Positions 1 to 8,278 of a stretch of 64,000 nucleotides of DNA are shown here, piece by piece. The stretch comes from Sva-07 sp963747375. GTDB taxonomy: Bacteria; Actinomycetota; Acidimicrobiia; Acidimicrobiales; Ilumatobacteraceae. A model generated the notes under the pieces. It saw nothing but the letters and a program-made list of their open reading frames with translations. It had not been told where the DNA came from and ran no database searches. How positions within the stretch are numbered: position 1 is the stretch's first letter; each line of letters starts with the position of its first letter. The stretch is taken from contig CAVVFL010000035.1 in NCBI GenBank assembly GCA_963747375.1, positions 62,001 to 126,000 on the forward strand, in the 5' to 3' direction. The position numbers were made by a program, and so were the translations under genes.

Positions 1-1
1 G

Positions 2-289
2 CTCGGGCGCTTCGCCATCGACATCAACGGCGACGTCGATCAGTACGCGCTCGACACCGGGCTCACCGGGTTCGATCTACCCGACCCGATCGCGATGGCC
101 GTGGCGCTCGACGACTCGATCATCACCGAGGCGACCGACGAATGGCTCGTCGTCGGCCTCGACGGACCGACGCGGGGTTGCACGATCCCGGACCGCCGCT
201 TCGGCCGGCCCGACCCGAACATCCGTGTGCTCTGGGCAGTCGACGAGGCGGCCTTCAAGGCGCGCCTGTTCGCGGCCTGCGCCGATTGA
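2..289 (+). CDS. Nucleoside hydrolase, C-terminal fragment
   Basis: This frame is open from the left edge and ends at TGA 287-289, so the 5' part lies outside the window. The 95 visible residues carry the pattern DPIAMAVALDDSII, typical of the C-terminal third of inosine/uridine-preferring nucleoside hydrolases. That family hydrolyses the N-glycosidic bond of ribonucleosides using a Ca2+ site. The N-terminal DxDxxxDD metal motif cannot be checked. The ending, with a tryptophan-containing strand and a final helix, also suits the family. The gene converges on the DsbA-family gene with only a few bases between stops. The family call is fairly secure; substrate is unknown. Confidence 0.7.
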   Translation, partial: LGRFAIDINGDVDQYALDTGLTGFDLPDPIAMAVALDDSIITEATDEWLVVGLDGPTRGCTIPDRRFGRPDPNIRVLWAVDEAAFKARLFAACAD

Positions 290-293
290 GGGT

Positions 294-917
294 TCAGCGC
301 GGGAGCGGGCGGTCGCCGGGTTGCGGACCTTCCGAACGGGTGCGCTTGAGTTCGAAGAACGAATCGATGTCCATCATCGTCACCAGCGCATCCCACATCG
401 CGAGGCTCTTCTCGGTCGGGGGGATGCGCGAGATGATCGGGCCGAAGTAGCCCGCCTTCACCCCGTTGGAGTTCTCGAAGGCGATGATCGGGGTACCGAC
501 GTCGTTGCCGACGAGCTCGAGCCCGGCCTCCATGCCCTCACGGATCACGGCATCCCACGACCCGTCATCGAGGGCTGCCGCGTGGGAAGGATCGAGGCCG
601 ACCATCGCCAGCGCCTCTGCGGGATCGAACGGCGACTCCTTGTCGTGGTGGATGCGACTCCCGAACTCCCAGTAGAGCTTGAACACGCCCTCGTTGCCGT
701 CGGTGACACGGACCGACTCCATGACGCGGAGCAGACCGTGCGTGAATTTCGGCCCCTCGTACCAGGGCGAGTCGGGATCGGGGTCGTTCGTGAAGAACAG
801 GCTGATCGGTCGCCAAGTGATGTCGAGGTCGCGGTGCGGTTGGACCTCGTCGACGGCCCAGCGGGCGGTGGCCCAGCAGAAGGGACAGCCGGGGTCGACC
901 CAGAAGTCGACGTTCAT
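294..917 (-). CDS. DsbA-family, mycothiol-dependent nitroreductase-like oxidoreductase
   Basis: The 207-residue protein opens with a thioredoxin-fold strand followed by DPGCPFCWATARW, placing a CPFC redox motif at residues 11-14. The spacing and following tryptophan match the DsbA-like Rv2466c family of actinobacteria, which uses mycothiol as reductant. No signal peptide is present, so it is cytosolic. A helical insert occupies the middle, and the conserved cis-Pro region is around VGTPIIAF, residues 140-147. It precedes the neighbouring VOC gene's stop by 9 nt on the same strand, so the two may be cotranscribed. A mycothiol partner is inferred from family, not shown here. Confidence 0.8.
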   Translation of the reverse strand: MNVDFWVDPGCPFCWATARWAVDEVQPHRDLDITWRPISLFFTNDPDPDSPWYEGPKFTHGLLRVMESVRVTDGNEGVFKLYWEFGSRIHHDKESPFDPAEALAMVGLDPSHAAALDDGSWDAVIREGMEAGLELVGNDVGTPIIAFENSNGVKAGYFGPIISRIPPTEKSLAMWDALVTMMDIDSFFELKRTRSEGPQPGDRPLPR

Positions 918-926
918 GTCGTCATG

Positions 927-1484
927 TCACTTTCGTGTGGGGGTGGATGACGCAGGTTCCGACACTGCGTCGCGTGGCGCCGAGCGGGAGATGGCGATGC
1001 CGCCGGGTTCGTCGATGCCGAACCGCTCGATCTCGGCGGGAAGGTCGAGGTGTCCGATGGAGCTCCGTGCAGCAAGGTCGCCGGCGTTCAGCAGGTGCGC
1101 GGGGATGATCCAGACCACCTCGAACTCGAGGCCGTCGGGGTCCTTCGCGTACAGGCTCTTGGTGGTGCCGTGATCACTCGCACCGACGAGCGCGCCATGC
1201 TCACGCAGGACGCCGGCGAGCCGCTGGAGATCGCCGAGCGTGTCGACTTCCCACGCCAGGTGGTACATGCCGACGGTCGACCGGCCGGCGTCCGATGCGG
1301 CGGCACCGTCCCCGATCTGGAACAAACCGAGATCGTGATCGTTGGACGAGTCCGGTGCTTGCAGGAACGCGGCGCCCGCCATCGACATCACGACTCGAAA
1401 GCCGAGCAGGTCGGTGTAGAACGCGGTAGAGCGGCCAACGTCACGTACGTACAGCACAGCGTGGTTGAGTCGGTGGACACCCAT
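927..1484 (-). CDS. VOC (glyoxalase/dioxygenase superfamily) protein
   Basis: A 185-residue vicinal-oxygen-chelate protein. The start is set at ATG 1484 because MGVHRLNHAVLYVRD begins the first beta-alpha-beta-beta-beta module; the open frame runs further upstream without homology. Putative metal ligands are His8 in the first module, HLAWE in the middle, and the Glu of DGLEFEVVW at the end of the second module, the arrangement of catechol 2,3-dioxygenase-like members. The C-terminal 50 residues form an extension outside the usual domain. The start lies head-to-head with the ABC exporter gene, leaving about 115 bp for divergent promoters. Substrate is not predictable. Confidence 0.75.
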   Translation of the reverse strand: MGVHRLNHAVLYVRDVGRSTAFYTDLLGFRVVMSMAGAAFLQAPDSSNDHDLGLFQIGDGAAASDAGRSTVGMYHLAWEVDTLGDLQRLAGVLREHGALVGASDHGTTKSLYAKDPDGLEFEVVWIIPAHLLNAGDLAARSSIGHLDLPAEIERFGIDEPGGIAISRSAPRDAVSEPASSTPTRK

Positions 1485-1599
1485 TGATCCACAGAACCTG
1501 TTTGCGTCCGCAAACATTCCCGGTCGGGTCCGGTCGAGGCCGAAACGATCGAGTGAAACCTGTGATGGATGCGTCGCACCGGTGGAGGAGAATTGGGAA

Positions 1600-3372
1600 A
1601 TGGCCTCGCAGCGTGGATCTCGCTGGCGCGCGCTCGGCGCGCTGCTGCGGCCCGACGCCTGGCGTTGGGCCGGCCTCGGCGTGCTCGTGACCATCAGCTC
1701 GGCGCTGCTGATCGCCGGGCCGCTCGTGGTGCGACGGATCGTCGACGATGCCGCCGCCGGCACGACAAGCTCGCAGATCGTTCGTCTTGCGCTCGTCTTC
1801 CTGGCGATCGCGATCGTCACACAGCTCCTCGCCGTGATCGTCGTCCGGTCGGCGACGATCGCCGCCTGGCGAACCACCAACGAACTCCGACTGACCATGA
1901 CCCGCCACGTGCTCGGACTCGACCACGAGTTCCATCGCACGCACACGCCCGGCGAACTGATCCAACGCGTCGACGGCGACATCACCTCGGTGTCCGACTT
2001 CCTCAGCACCGTCGTCACGAAGGCCGCCGGCGCGACGATGCTGATCGGCGGCATCATCGTCGTGCTGACGGTGCTCGACTGGCGACTCGGTCTGGGCATG
2101 GCGTTGTACGTCGGGTTGGCGTTGGCGGTCGTCGTCCGGAGTCGCCACCGCGCCATCTACGAGTCGTCGGACGAGATGGGTGCACTCGGCCGCCTCTACG
2201 GCGGGATCGAGGAGCGACTCACCGCGGCTGAGGACCTGCGGGCGAACGGTGCCGCCGATCACGTCGCCTGGCGGTTCGTCGAGGACAGCGAGGAGGCGCT
2301 CACCAGCGCCGTGCGACGCGAGCGCTCCTTCCTCATCATGTGGTGGTTCGTCCAGGGGGCAGTCGCGGCCGGTTGGATCATCGCGCTCGTGCTCGGTGCC
2401 GTGCTCGTGGCCGCCGGCACCATCTCGATCGGCACCGCGTTCTTGCTGTTCCAGTACGTGCTGCTGATCGCCCGCCCGCTCGAGGAGGTCGTCCACGAAC
2501 TCGAGACGGTCCAGAAGGCGAACGGCGCGATGGTGCGCGTCGCGGACCTGCTCGCAGTGGAACCCACGGTGCTCGACGCAGGCGACACGAGCCCGTCGCC
2601 AGGTCCGCTCGCCATCGACATCGACGCCGTGCACTTCGACTATGGCGACGACCGGCCGGTGCTGCGCGACGCCACGATCCGGATCGATGCGGGACGATCG
2701 GTCGGCATCGTCGGTCGTACCGGCAGTGGCAAGACCACGTTCTCCCGGCTGGTCCTGCGGCTCGTCGAGCCGACCTCGGGTGTCGTGTCCCTCGGTGGTG
2801 TTCCGATCGCCGACATCCCGCTGGTCGAGTTGCGCCGCCGAGTGGCACTGGTACCCCAGGAAGTCGAGCTGTTCGCGGGAACCGTCCGTGACAACGTGAC
2901 GTTGTTCGACGACGAGCCCACCGATGCGGCCGTCGTCGACGCGCTGCGCGGCGTCGGCCTCGGCGCGCTCGCCGACGCCGGTATCGACCGCCCGCTCGGT
3001 GCCGCAGGCAGCGGGTTGTCGGCCGGTGAAGCGCAGCTGCTGGCACTCGCGCGGGTGTGGCTTCGCGACCCCGACCTCCTCGTGCTCGACGAGGCCACAG
3101 CGCGTGTCGACCCGGAGACCGAACGACGTCTGGAAGCCGCCGTCGTCGAACTCATGCGGGGACGAACCACGCTCGTGATCGCCCATCGGCTGTCGACGCT
3201 GCGCTCGGTCGACGAGATCATCGTGTTCGATCATGGGCTCGTCGTCGAACACGGTGAACGCGCCGACCTGGTCGGCGACGACGACAGCCGGTTCGCGCAG
3301 CTGTTGACGATCTCGCTCGACGAGGAGAGCGAGTCGGACCACGCCCTGCCACGATCGGAGGTGTCGCCATGA
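1600..3372 (+). CDS. ABC exporter half-transporter, subunit A (degenerate signature motif)
   Basis: A 590-residue fused permease/ATPase. The start is ATG 1600, preceded by GGAGGAG at 1584-1590; the frame extends upstream but without a ribosome site. Residues 20-320 form the type-1 exporter membrane domain. The nucleotide-binding domain has Walker A GRTGSGKTT (about residue 372), Walker B LLVLDEATARVDP with its catalytic Glu, and H-loop IAHRLST. The signature reads LSAGE instead of LSGGQ. Its stop overlaps the next gene's ATG (ATGA, 3369-3372), so the two half-transporters are translationally coupled and should heterodimerise. Substrate unknown; multidrug or lipid export is typical. Confidence 0.88.
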   Translation: MASQRGSRWRALGALLRPDAWRWAGLGVLVTISSALLIAGPLVVRRIVDDAAAGTTSSQIVRLALVFLAIAIVTQLLAVIVVRSATIAAWRTTNELRLTMTRHVLGLDHEFHRTHTPGELIQRVDGDITSVSDFLSTVVTKAAGATMLIGGIIVVLTVLDWRLGLGMALYVGLALAVVVRSRHRAIYESSDEMGALGRLYGGIEERLTAAEDLRANGAADHVAWRFVEDSEEALTSAVRRERSFLIMWWFVQGAVAAGWIIALVLGAVLVAAGTISIGTAFLLFQYVLLIARPLEEVVHELETVQKANGAMVRVADLLAVEPTVLDAGDTSPSPGPLAIDIDAVHFDYGDDRPVLRDATIRIDAGRSVGIVGRTGSGKTTFSRLVLRLVEPTSGVVSLGGVPIADIPLVELRRRVALVPQEVELFAGTVRDNVTLFDDEPTDAAVVDALRGVGLGALADAGIDRPLGAAGSGLSAGEAQLLALARVWLRDPDLLVLDEATARVDPETERRLEAAVVELMRGRTTLVIAHRLSTLRSVDEIIVFDHGLVVEHGERADLVGDDDSRFAQLLTISLDEESESDHALPRSEVSP

Positions 3373-5136
3373 CCGAGATCGTGACGGACCACTCCGAACG
3401 GAAGCACGACGATCTGCCCGCCGGGCCCACGACCGACAACGTGTGGAAGCTGACCTGGCGGGTCTCGCAGCATCGCCCGCGCGAATTCTGGGTGGGCTGG
3501 TCACTCTTCGTCGTCTTCTTCACGATGCCGGCGATCACGGGCTACTTCCTCGCGCGGGGGTACGGCGCACTCGAGGCGGGCGACACCACCGCGACGATCT
3601 GGTGGGCAGTGGGCATCGCGGTCAGCGAGACGATCCGGATGGTGGCGATCCATCACGGCGCGTTGATCTGGACCAAGGCATGGATCCACATGCAGACGCT
3701 GCTGCGGGCCAACATGTTGAGTGCCCAGATGGCCAGCGGCGGGCTGCACGCCGGCCAGCCCGTCGGGTCGGCGGGGTCGGCGGTCACGCACTTCCGCGAC
3801 GACACCGAGGACGTCGCCAACTTTGTCGACGGCATGGTCGACGTGTCCGGTGGTGTCGCGTTCACCGTCATCGCCGGGTTCGTGCTCGGTACCGCCGACC
3901 CGAACGCGGCGCTCATCCTGATCCTGCCGTTGTTGGGTGTCGGCGTCGCGACTCGCGTCCTCGACACCCGCATCAAGGACTACCGCGCGGCGGACCGAGC
4001 CGCCACCGAGCAGGTCACCGGACTCCTCGGCGACCTGATGGCGGCAGCCACGACGGTCAAGGTCAACGATGCGGCCGAGCCGATGCTGGCCCGTCTTGCG
4101 GTACTCGTCGATCGTCGTCGCCATACGGCGGTGCGCGACCGGGTGCTCGAAGAAGGCGTGCAGGCATTCAGCCAGGGTGCCGCCGATGTCGGCCTGGGCC
4201 TCGTGCTGCTCGTGAGCGCCGGAGCGATCGCGTCGGGCTCGTTCGACCTCGCCACGCTGGCGTTGTTCACTGCCTATCTCGGCTGGTTGAGCTTCCTGCC
4301 GCGCATGGTCGGTCGGGTGCTCGCGCGACGCAAGCAGGCAGGGGTCGCGTTCGACCGGATGCGCGCGTTGGTGGCCGAACAGGCTGCGACCAACACCGTG
4401 CGAACGCGTCACCTTCCGATCGACCCGGGCGACCTGCGCACGCGACCTGACGTCGTTCGCCCCGACCGGGTGCCACTCGCTCGCCTCGACGTCGTCGGGC
4501 TGTCCGTGGCGTACGACGGTCGGCCGGTGCTGGACGACATCGGGTTCAGCGTCGGGCGCGGCGAGTTCGTCGTGATCACCGGTCCGGTCGGTGCGGGAAA
4601 GTCGACGCTGCTGCGAGCGCTGCTCGGTCTGGCCTGGCAGGCCGACGTGAGCGGCTCGGTGCGTTGGAACGGCGAGGAGATCGTCGATCGGTCGGCATTC
4701 CTCGTGCCGCCCAACGCAGCCTTTCTCTCGCAGGTGCCCCAGCTGATCTCCGACAGCGTGGCGGACAACGTCGGCCTCGGACCGGTCGATCCGGATGGAC
4801 TCGCTACGGCGCTGCGTCTCGCTGCGATCGCCGACGACATCGAGTCGATGCCGGCCGGCGCCGACACGCTGATCGGCCCGCGCGGACTTCGACTGTCCGG
4901 TGGTCAACGCCAGCGTCTCGCGACCGCCCGAGCGCTGGTTCACGCGCCCGAGATCATCGTGCTCGACGACCTGTCGAGTGCACTCGACGTCGAAACCGAG
5001 GTCCAACTCTGGACGAACCTGGCCGATGCGGGCATGACGGTCATCGCCGTGTCGCACCGCGAGGTGGCCTTCCGCCGAGCGGATCAGGTGCTTGCGCCTC
5101 GAGAACGGCCACCTCTCGAGCAGAAATTCGGAGTGA
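3369..5136 (+). CDS. ABC exporter half-transporter, subunit B (non-canonical Walker B)
   Basis: Partner of the preceding gene, starting at the overlapping ATG. Membrane segments fill the first 330 residues, followed by Walker A GPVGAGKST, the intact signature LSGGQRQRL and Walker B IIVLDDLSSALD, where Asp replaces the catalytic Glu. Paired with the other subunit's altered signature, this gives one degenerate and one consensus ATP site, as in TM287/288-type exporters. A single extra base near 5097 shifts the end. Corrected, the C-terminus reads LENGHLSSRNSE and stops at TGA 5134-5136, inside the palindromic element. Uncorrected, the frame runs on to 5342 through repeats. Confidence 0.83.
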
Positions 5137-5170
5137 ACCTTGCGCTCTGCGCAAGGTTCACTCCGAATTT
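5124..5170. repeat. 47-bp palindromic element, copy 1
   Basis: A perfect inverted repeat: a 22-23 bp stem with a 3-nt TCT loop. Its outer arms are AAATTCGGAG and CTCCGAATTT and its core is TGCGC-TCT-GCGCA. The inner 7-nt arms, TGAACCT and AGGTTCA, are complementary here. It lies at the junction of two convergent genes and supplies the stop codon of the upstream ABC gene, so it may act as a bidirectional terminator, although no T-tract follows. The same ends, core and 47-bp length recur at 35587-35633. Confidence 0.9.
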
Positions 5171-5172
5171 CG

Positions 5173-5236
5173 TGGTTCGGGTGGTTCGGGTTGGTTCGGG
5201 TTGGTTCGGGTTGGTTCGGGTTGGTTCGGGTTGGTT
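5173..5236. repeat. G-rich 10-bp tandem repeat (GGTTCGGGTT)
   Basis: About six head-to-tail copies of GGTTCGGGTT, the first one base short, begin 3 bp after the palindrome and end at the stop codon of the CGNR gene (5240). The + strand carries regularly spaced GGG and GG runs that could form two-tier G-quadruplexes. A looser version follows the second palindrome copy. Confidence 0.85.
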
Positions 5237-5239
5237 TGC

Positions 5240-5803
5240 TCAGGTCGAGCGTTGGCGGGCTCGATGGTCGGCGGTGTGTGTTCGGCTGGCGCACCGCGGG
5301 TCGGCGCAGAAGCGGCGCGATCCGTTTCGGGTGGCGTCGTAGAAGAGGTGGTGGCACGTCGCGGCCGCACAGGTCCCGAAGCGCTCGGTGCCGTGGTCGC
5401 AGATCTCCTGGCCGAGTGCCATCAGCACGTCGGCGATCACCTGCTCGTCGAACGCGGCCGACGCCGACGTCCAGTGGATGTGGAGGCCGGCGCCGTCGTG
5501 CGCAGTGAGCGACGGGGTGATGTGGAGCCCGGCCAGCTCTCGGTTGATCCAGACCACGGTCGGTCCGGGTTCGGCCGTCGCCAAGGCGGCGAGCGTGTCG
5601 AGCAGTCCGTTCATCCGCGACTCGACGCGTTCGATGGAGGCCGTCGAGGCCGCGTTCGCGTTCGTGAATCCGTGCGAGTGGAGCAGGTCGCGTACGTCGG
5701 CGCGCTCGTCGGACTCGCGTGCGTCGGCCAGCGCGTTCACGAGATCGACCATCGCTTCGAGCGTGAGGCGGATCTCGGTGTCGTGCCCCGATGTGACGTA
5801 CAC
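5240..5803 (-). CDS. CGNR zinc-finger protein
   Basis: About 187 residues if translated from GTG 5803. An ATG at 5890 is in frame but would overlap the divergent SWEET-like gene and leave no promoter room. The N-terminal half resembles the ABATE-type stress region with LEAMVDLVNAL. The C-terminal 45 residues form the CGNR finger: FGTCAAATCHHLFYD, then the arginine pair and FCADPRCASR, giving four cysteines in the expected spacing. The family is thought to be DNA-binding regulators, often next to transporters. The last codon touches the G-rich tandem repeat. Regulatory target unknown; the divergent carrier gene is the obvious candidate. Confidence 0.78.
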   Translation of the reverse strand: MYVTSGHDTEIRLTLEAMVDLVNALADARESDERADVRDLLHSHGFTNANAASTASIERVESRMNGLLDTLAALATAEPGPTVVWINRELAGLHITPSLTAHDGAGLHIHWTSASAAFDEQVIADVLMALGQEICDHGTERFGTCAAATCHHLFYDATRNGSRRFCADPRCASRTHTADHRARQRST

Positions 5804-5879
5804 GACATCAGGATAACTGTCCGCAGTCGTGTAAGGTACTAACTCCGAATAGCCACTTACAGTTGCAAGGCAGATCTCC

Positions 5880-6572
5880 GTGAACATCATCTTGAACCTC
5901 TTGGTCGTCGTGGCGACGGTGCTCGGCTCCTGGATGGCCTTCCCTCAGGCTCGACGCCTGGCGCGCACGCGCCGCGTCGAGGGTGTGTCCGCGGTGTGGA
6001 TCGGAGTGAGCCTGGCGACCAACGGATGGTGGCTCGCTTACGGTCTCGCTGCGGGCGTGTGGGCGCTCGTGCCGGTGTCGGCCGTCTCCCTGATGCTCTA
6101 CGTGTCGATGGCCGTCGTCTACATCGGCACGGTCGGTCGCCCGGCACTGCCCGCGATGGCGGCGGGCTTCTTCGTCCTCGGAATGATCCCGCTCCCGTTC
6201 CTGATCATCGGGGGATGGCAACTCGCGGCCGTGGCGGTCGGCTTGTCGTACGGGGTCCAGCTGCTCCCGGCGGTCGTCGCGGTGTGTCGAACACGCGACC
6301 TGGTCGGAGTGTCGGCGTCGACGTGGTTGATCGCTTGGGTCGAAGCCGCACTCTGGTTGGTGTACGGACTACTCGGTGTCGCCGACATCGCACTCACGCT
6401 CGCCGGCATCGTCGGTGTGGTGATGGCATCGATCATCCTGACCCGCCTGGCGCTGACGGGACACCAACCCTTCGTCGGCGGTCGACCCTCGCCGCCGGTT
6501 GGCCGTCTCCCGGCCGATGTGACGTTCGACGCCGGAGTTGCGCGCGGTGGACAATCGCACAATGGTCACTAG
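5880..6572 (+). CDS. SWEET/PQ-loop family membrane carrier
   Basis: A 230-residue protein with seven hydrophobic segments arranged as two MtN3/PQ-loop units. The first includes LGSWMAFPQARRL (the PQ motif, about residues 15-27); the second includes YGVQLLPAVVAV and the helix around WLIAWVEAALWLVYG. Bacterial SemiSWEETs have one three-helix unit; this duplicated form resembles full SWEET or cystinosin-like proteins. The start is GTG 5880 with AAGG at 5867-5870. The last 30 residues are cytosolic and hydrophilic. Sugar transport is the family expectation, but substrate is not shown. It is divergent from the CGNR regulator, which may control it. Confidence 0.7.
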   Translation: MNIILNLLVVVATVLGSWMAFPQARRLARTRRVEGVSAVWIGVSLATNGWWLAYGLAAGVWALVPVSAVSLMLYVSMAVVYIGTVGRPALPAMAAGFFVLGMIPLPFLIIGGWQLAAVAVGLSYGVQLLPAVVAVCRTRDLVGVSASTWLIAWVEAALWLVYGLLGVADIALTLAGIVGVVMASIILTRLALTGHQPFVGGRPSPPVGRLPADVTFDAGVARGGQSHNGH

Positions 6573-6627
6573 CCTGGCCGACGTAAACGTGAGTCAACGG
6601 TGGCTCCGATTTCAACAAGGAGCCGAA

Positions 6628-6828
6628 ATGGCCACAGGTACAGTGAAGTTCTTCAACGACGAGAAGGGCTTTGGTTTCATCTCTCGCGACGACGGCGACG
6701 ACGTCTTCGTGCACTACTCGAACATCGTCGGCGCTGGTCGCCGTTCGCTGAACGACGGTGACACCGTCGAATTCGAAATCGCTGCCGGCCGTAAGGGTCC
6801 GGAAGCGGTCGACGTCAAAGTCGTCTGA
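6628..6828 (+). CDS. Cold shock protein, CspA family
   Basis: A 66-residue single cold-shock domain. RNP1 appears as KGFGFI (residues 13-18) and RNP2 as VFVHY, flanked by the usual TGTVKFFN start and GPEAVDVKV end. The ATG at 6628 follows AAGGAG (6617-6622). It binds single-stranded nucleic acid and acts as an RNA chaperone in the cytosol. The 5' leader between the previous stop and this ATG is only 55 nt, so no long cold-responsive leader is visible. The next small gene begins 14 nt downstream. Confidence 0.95.
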   Translation: MATGTVKFFNDEKGFGFISRDDGDDVFVHYSNIVGAGRRSLNDGDTVEFEIAAGRKGPEAVDVKVV

Positions 6829-6841
6829 GGAGGCGTTCCGA

Positions 6842-7135
6842 TTGGCTCGAAGTCCGCAGTCCTACCAGAAGCGACAACGAGAACTCCGTAAGAAGGAGCG
6901 CAAGGCCGAGAAGCTTGCCGTACGACACGGCAAGGGATCGGACTCCGACGAGGAAACCAGCGATGGGCCCGACGAGGATGCGTTGCTCGAGGAGTTCCGT
7001 CAGTTGAACGAGAAGTTCGCTGCCGGCGACGTGGAGGAGGACGACTTCGAGTACCGCAAGGCGGAGATCTTCTCTCAGCTCGGACTCGGGGAAGCCCCCG
7101 AACCGCGCGAGGAAGCCTCCGAATCGGTCGACTGA
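6842..7135 (+). CDS. Small highly charged hypothetical protein
   Basis: About 97 residues from TTG 6842, chosen because GAGGAGG at 6827-6833 lies at the right distance; the open frame extends upstream but overlaps cspA. The N-terminus is Lys/Arg-rich and helical (SPQSYQKRQRELRKKERKAE). The middle is acidic, and the end carries an amphipathic segment with EYRKAEIFSQLGL. Similar short basic-then-acidic proteins follow cold shock genes or occur alone in many bacteria, but no function is established. It shares a likely transcript with cspA, and the strong hairpin at 7152-7180 ends that unit. Confidence 0.7.
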   Translation: MARSPQSYQKRQRELRKKERKAEKLAVRHGKGSDSDEETSDGPDEDALLEEFRQLNEKFAAGDVEEDDFEYRKAEIFSQLGLGEAPEPREEASESVD

Positions 7136-7151
7136 CTCCCACGAATCTGAT

Positions 7152-7180
7152 GACAACCCCCGGCTGGTCCGGGGGTTGTC
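7152..7180. terminator. Hairpin terminator after cspA operon
   Basis: A 12-bp perfect stem, GACAACCCCCGG paired with CCGGGGGTTGTC around a CTGGT loop, is followed by GTCGTTTTC. It sits between the stops of two convergent genes and could terminate both. Confidence 0.8.
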
Positions 7181-7198
7181 GTCGTTTTCGGGTCGCGC

Positions 7199-7870
7199 TC
7201 AGGCCCGCGTCGCCGCGAGCCAGAAGCCGGTGCCGGCCGAAGCGGTGCGCCCCGTCCAGCTGCCGGGCAGCGCCGTGAGCACGTCGTCGGGCGGAAGATG
7301 GATCGGCGTCTGATCGCCGAGCGTGTTGACCCACAGCACGGTGCCGGCGTTTCGCAGTACTCGTTCGACCTCGAGCGGGAACAACAGCATGTTGATCATC
7401 ACGACCGCGTCGAACGATCGATCTCGATAGGGGAGCATCGACGCATCGGCTCGGACCCGCGGCGCGAGTTCACCGGGGGCATGGTGGAGCATCTCGGCCG
7501 ACAGATCGGTGGTGACGAGCGATCCGACGGTCCCGCTGAGGATCCGGGCGCCGGCACCGGTGCCCGATCCGAGCTCCAACCACGCGCCGTGCGTCGGCAC
7601 GTTTCCTCGGGCGAGCGCATCGCGGACCGGCGCCGCCTTGGTGTCGTCGACGTTGCGAGCCGACCACTCCTCTGCGAGACCGTCGAACACGGCCGCCACC
7701 CGGTCGGCGTCGTCGCTCGTCCACGGTTCGCCCAGAGCGACGGAGCGCGTGAGTGTGCGCATCGGATGATCGGGCCCGGCGAACGGCTCCGGTTGCCGTG
7801 CCGATGGATGGTCTGCGAGCCGCTCGATCACCGAGTCATTGTTGCAGTGGGAGAGGATGGTTGCATTCAT
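7199..7870 (-). CDS. Class I SAM-dependent methyltransferase
   Basis: A 223-residue Rossmann-type methyltransferase. Motif I is ELGSGTGAGARIL (about residue 99), followed by TTDLSAEML for motif II, ADASMLPYRDRSFDAVVMIN for the adenine-binding and catalytic region, and NAGTVLWVNTLGD. It belongs to the Methyltransf_11 group acting on unknown small molecules. The first 36 residues lack conservation, so the start could be the ATG at 7762 instead. The gene is divergent from an arsR-type regulator 26 bp away, which suggests control by that regulator. Confidence 0.75.
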   Translation of the reverse strand: MNATILSHCNNDSVIERLADHPSARQPEPFAGPDHPMRTLTRSVALGEPWTSDDADRVAAVFDGLAEEWSARNVDDTKAAPVRDALARGNVPTHGAWLELGSGTGAGARILSGTVGSLVTTDLSAEMLHHAPGELAPRVRADASMLPYRDRSFDAVVMINMLLFPLEVERVLRNAGTVLWVNTLGDQTPIHLPPDDVLTALPGSWTGRTASAGTGFWLAATRA

Positions 7871-7896
7871 CGTTCGATAGTTATATAGTGCTCGAT

Positions 7897-8226
7897 ATGC
7901 CGAAGGCGCTGCCGACAGAACTGCTCGAACACGTGGCCGAACGCTTCCGCGTACTCGGCGACGCGACCCGGCTCGGTGTCATCCGCACACTGCTCGACGA
8001 CGGTGAGCAGAACGTCGGCCAACTGGTCGATCGGCTCGGCACCAGCCAGGCCAATGTGTCGAAGCATCTGCGCATCCTCCACGAGGCGGGCATCGTCTCG
8101 CGGCGAGCGGAGGGCACGTCGGCCTACTACTCCGTCACCGATCCGAGCTTGATGCCGGTCTGCGCCATCGTGTGTGACCGCCTGCGCGAGCAGGTCGCCG
8201 ACGACGCCCGCACGTTCGCGGTCTGA
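7897..8226 (+). CDS. ArsR-family transcriptional regulator
   Basis: A 109-residue winged-helix protein. LGDATRLGVIRTLLDDGEQ forms the first helices and the recognition helix is TSQANVSKHLRILHEAGIV, followed by a wing with EGTSAYYSVTD. No CxC metal motif is present in the DNA-binding helix, so it may not be a classical arsenite sensor, although a Cys pair occurs near the end (PVCAIVC). It lies 50 bp before the MMPL exporter gene and divergent from a methyltransferase. The AT-rich leader (ATAGTTATATAGTG, 7877-7890) is the only promoter-like sequence between them. It probably represses both units. Confidence 0.85.
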   Translation: MPKALPTELLEHVAERFRVLGDATRLGVIRTLLDDGEQNVGQLVDRLGTSQANVSKHLRILHEAGIVSRRAEGTSAYYSVTDPSLMPVCAIVCDRLREQVADDARTFAV

Positions 8227-8278
8227 CGGCACGCACCACCAATTCCCCAACATCCCCACCAACGAAGGAACCGTGACC

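Noticed and set aside
5173..5236. Tandem G-rich repeat considered as a CRISPR array
   Set aside because: The 10-bp units are contiguous with no spacers and there are no cas genes nearby.
5137..5342. Open continuation of the ABC exporter frame through the palindrome and repeats
   Set aside because: Removing one base near 5097 restores a typical C-terminus (LENGHLSS) and a stop at 5136. The continuation is repeat-encoded and runs antisense into the CGNR gene.
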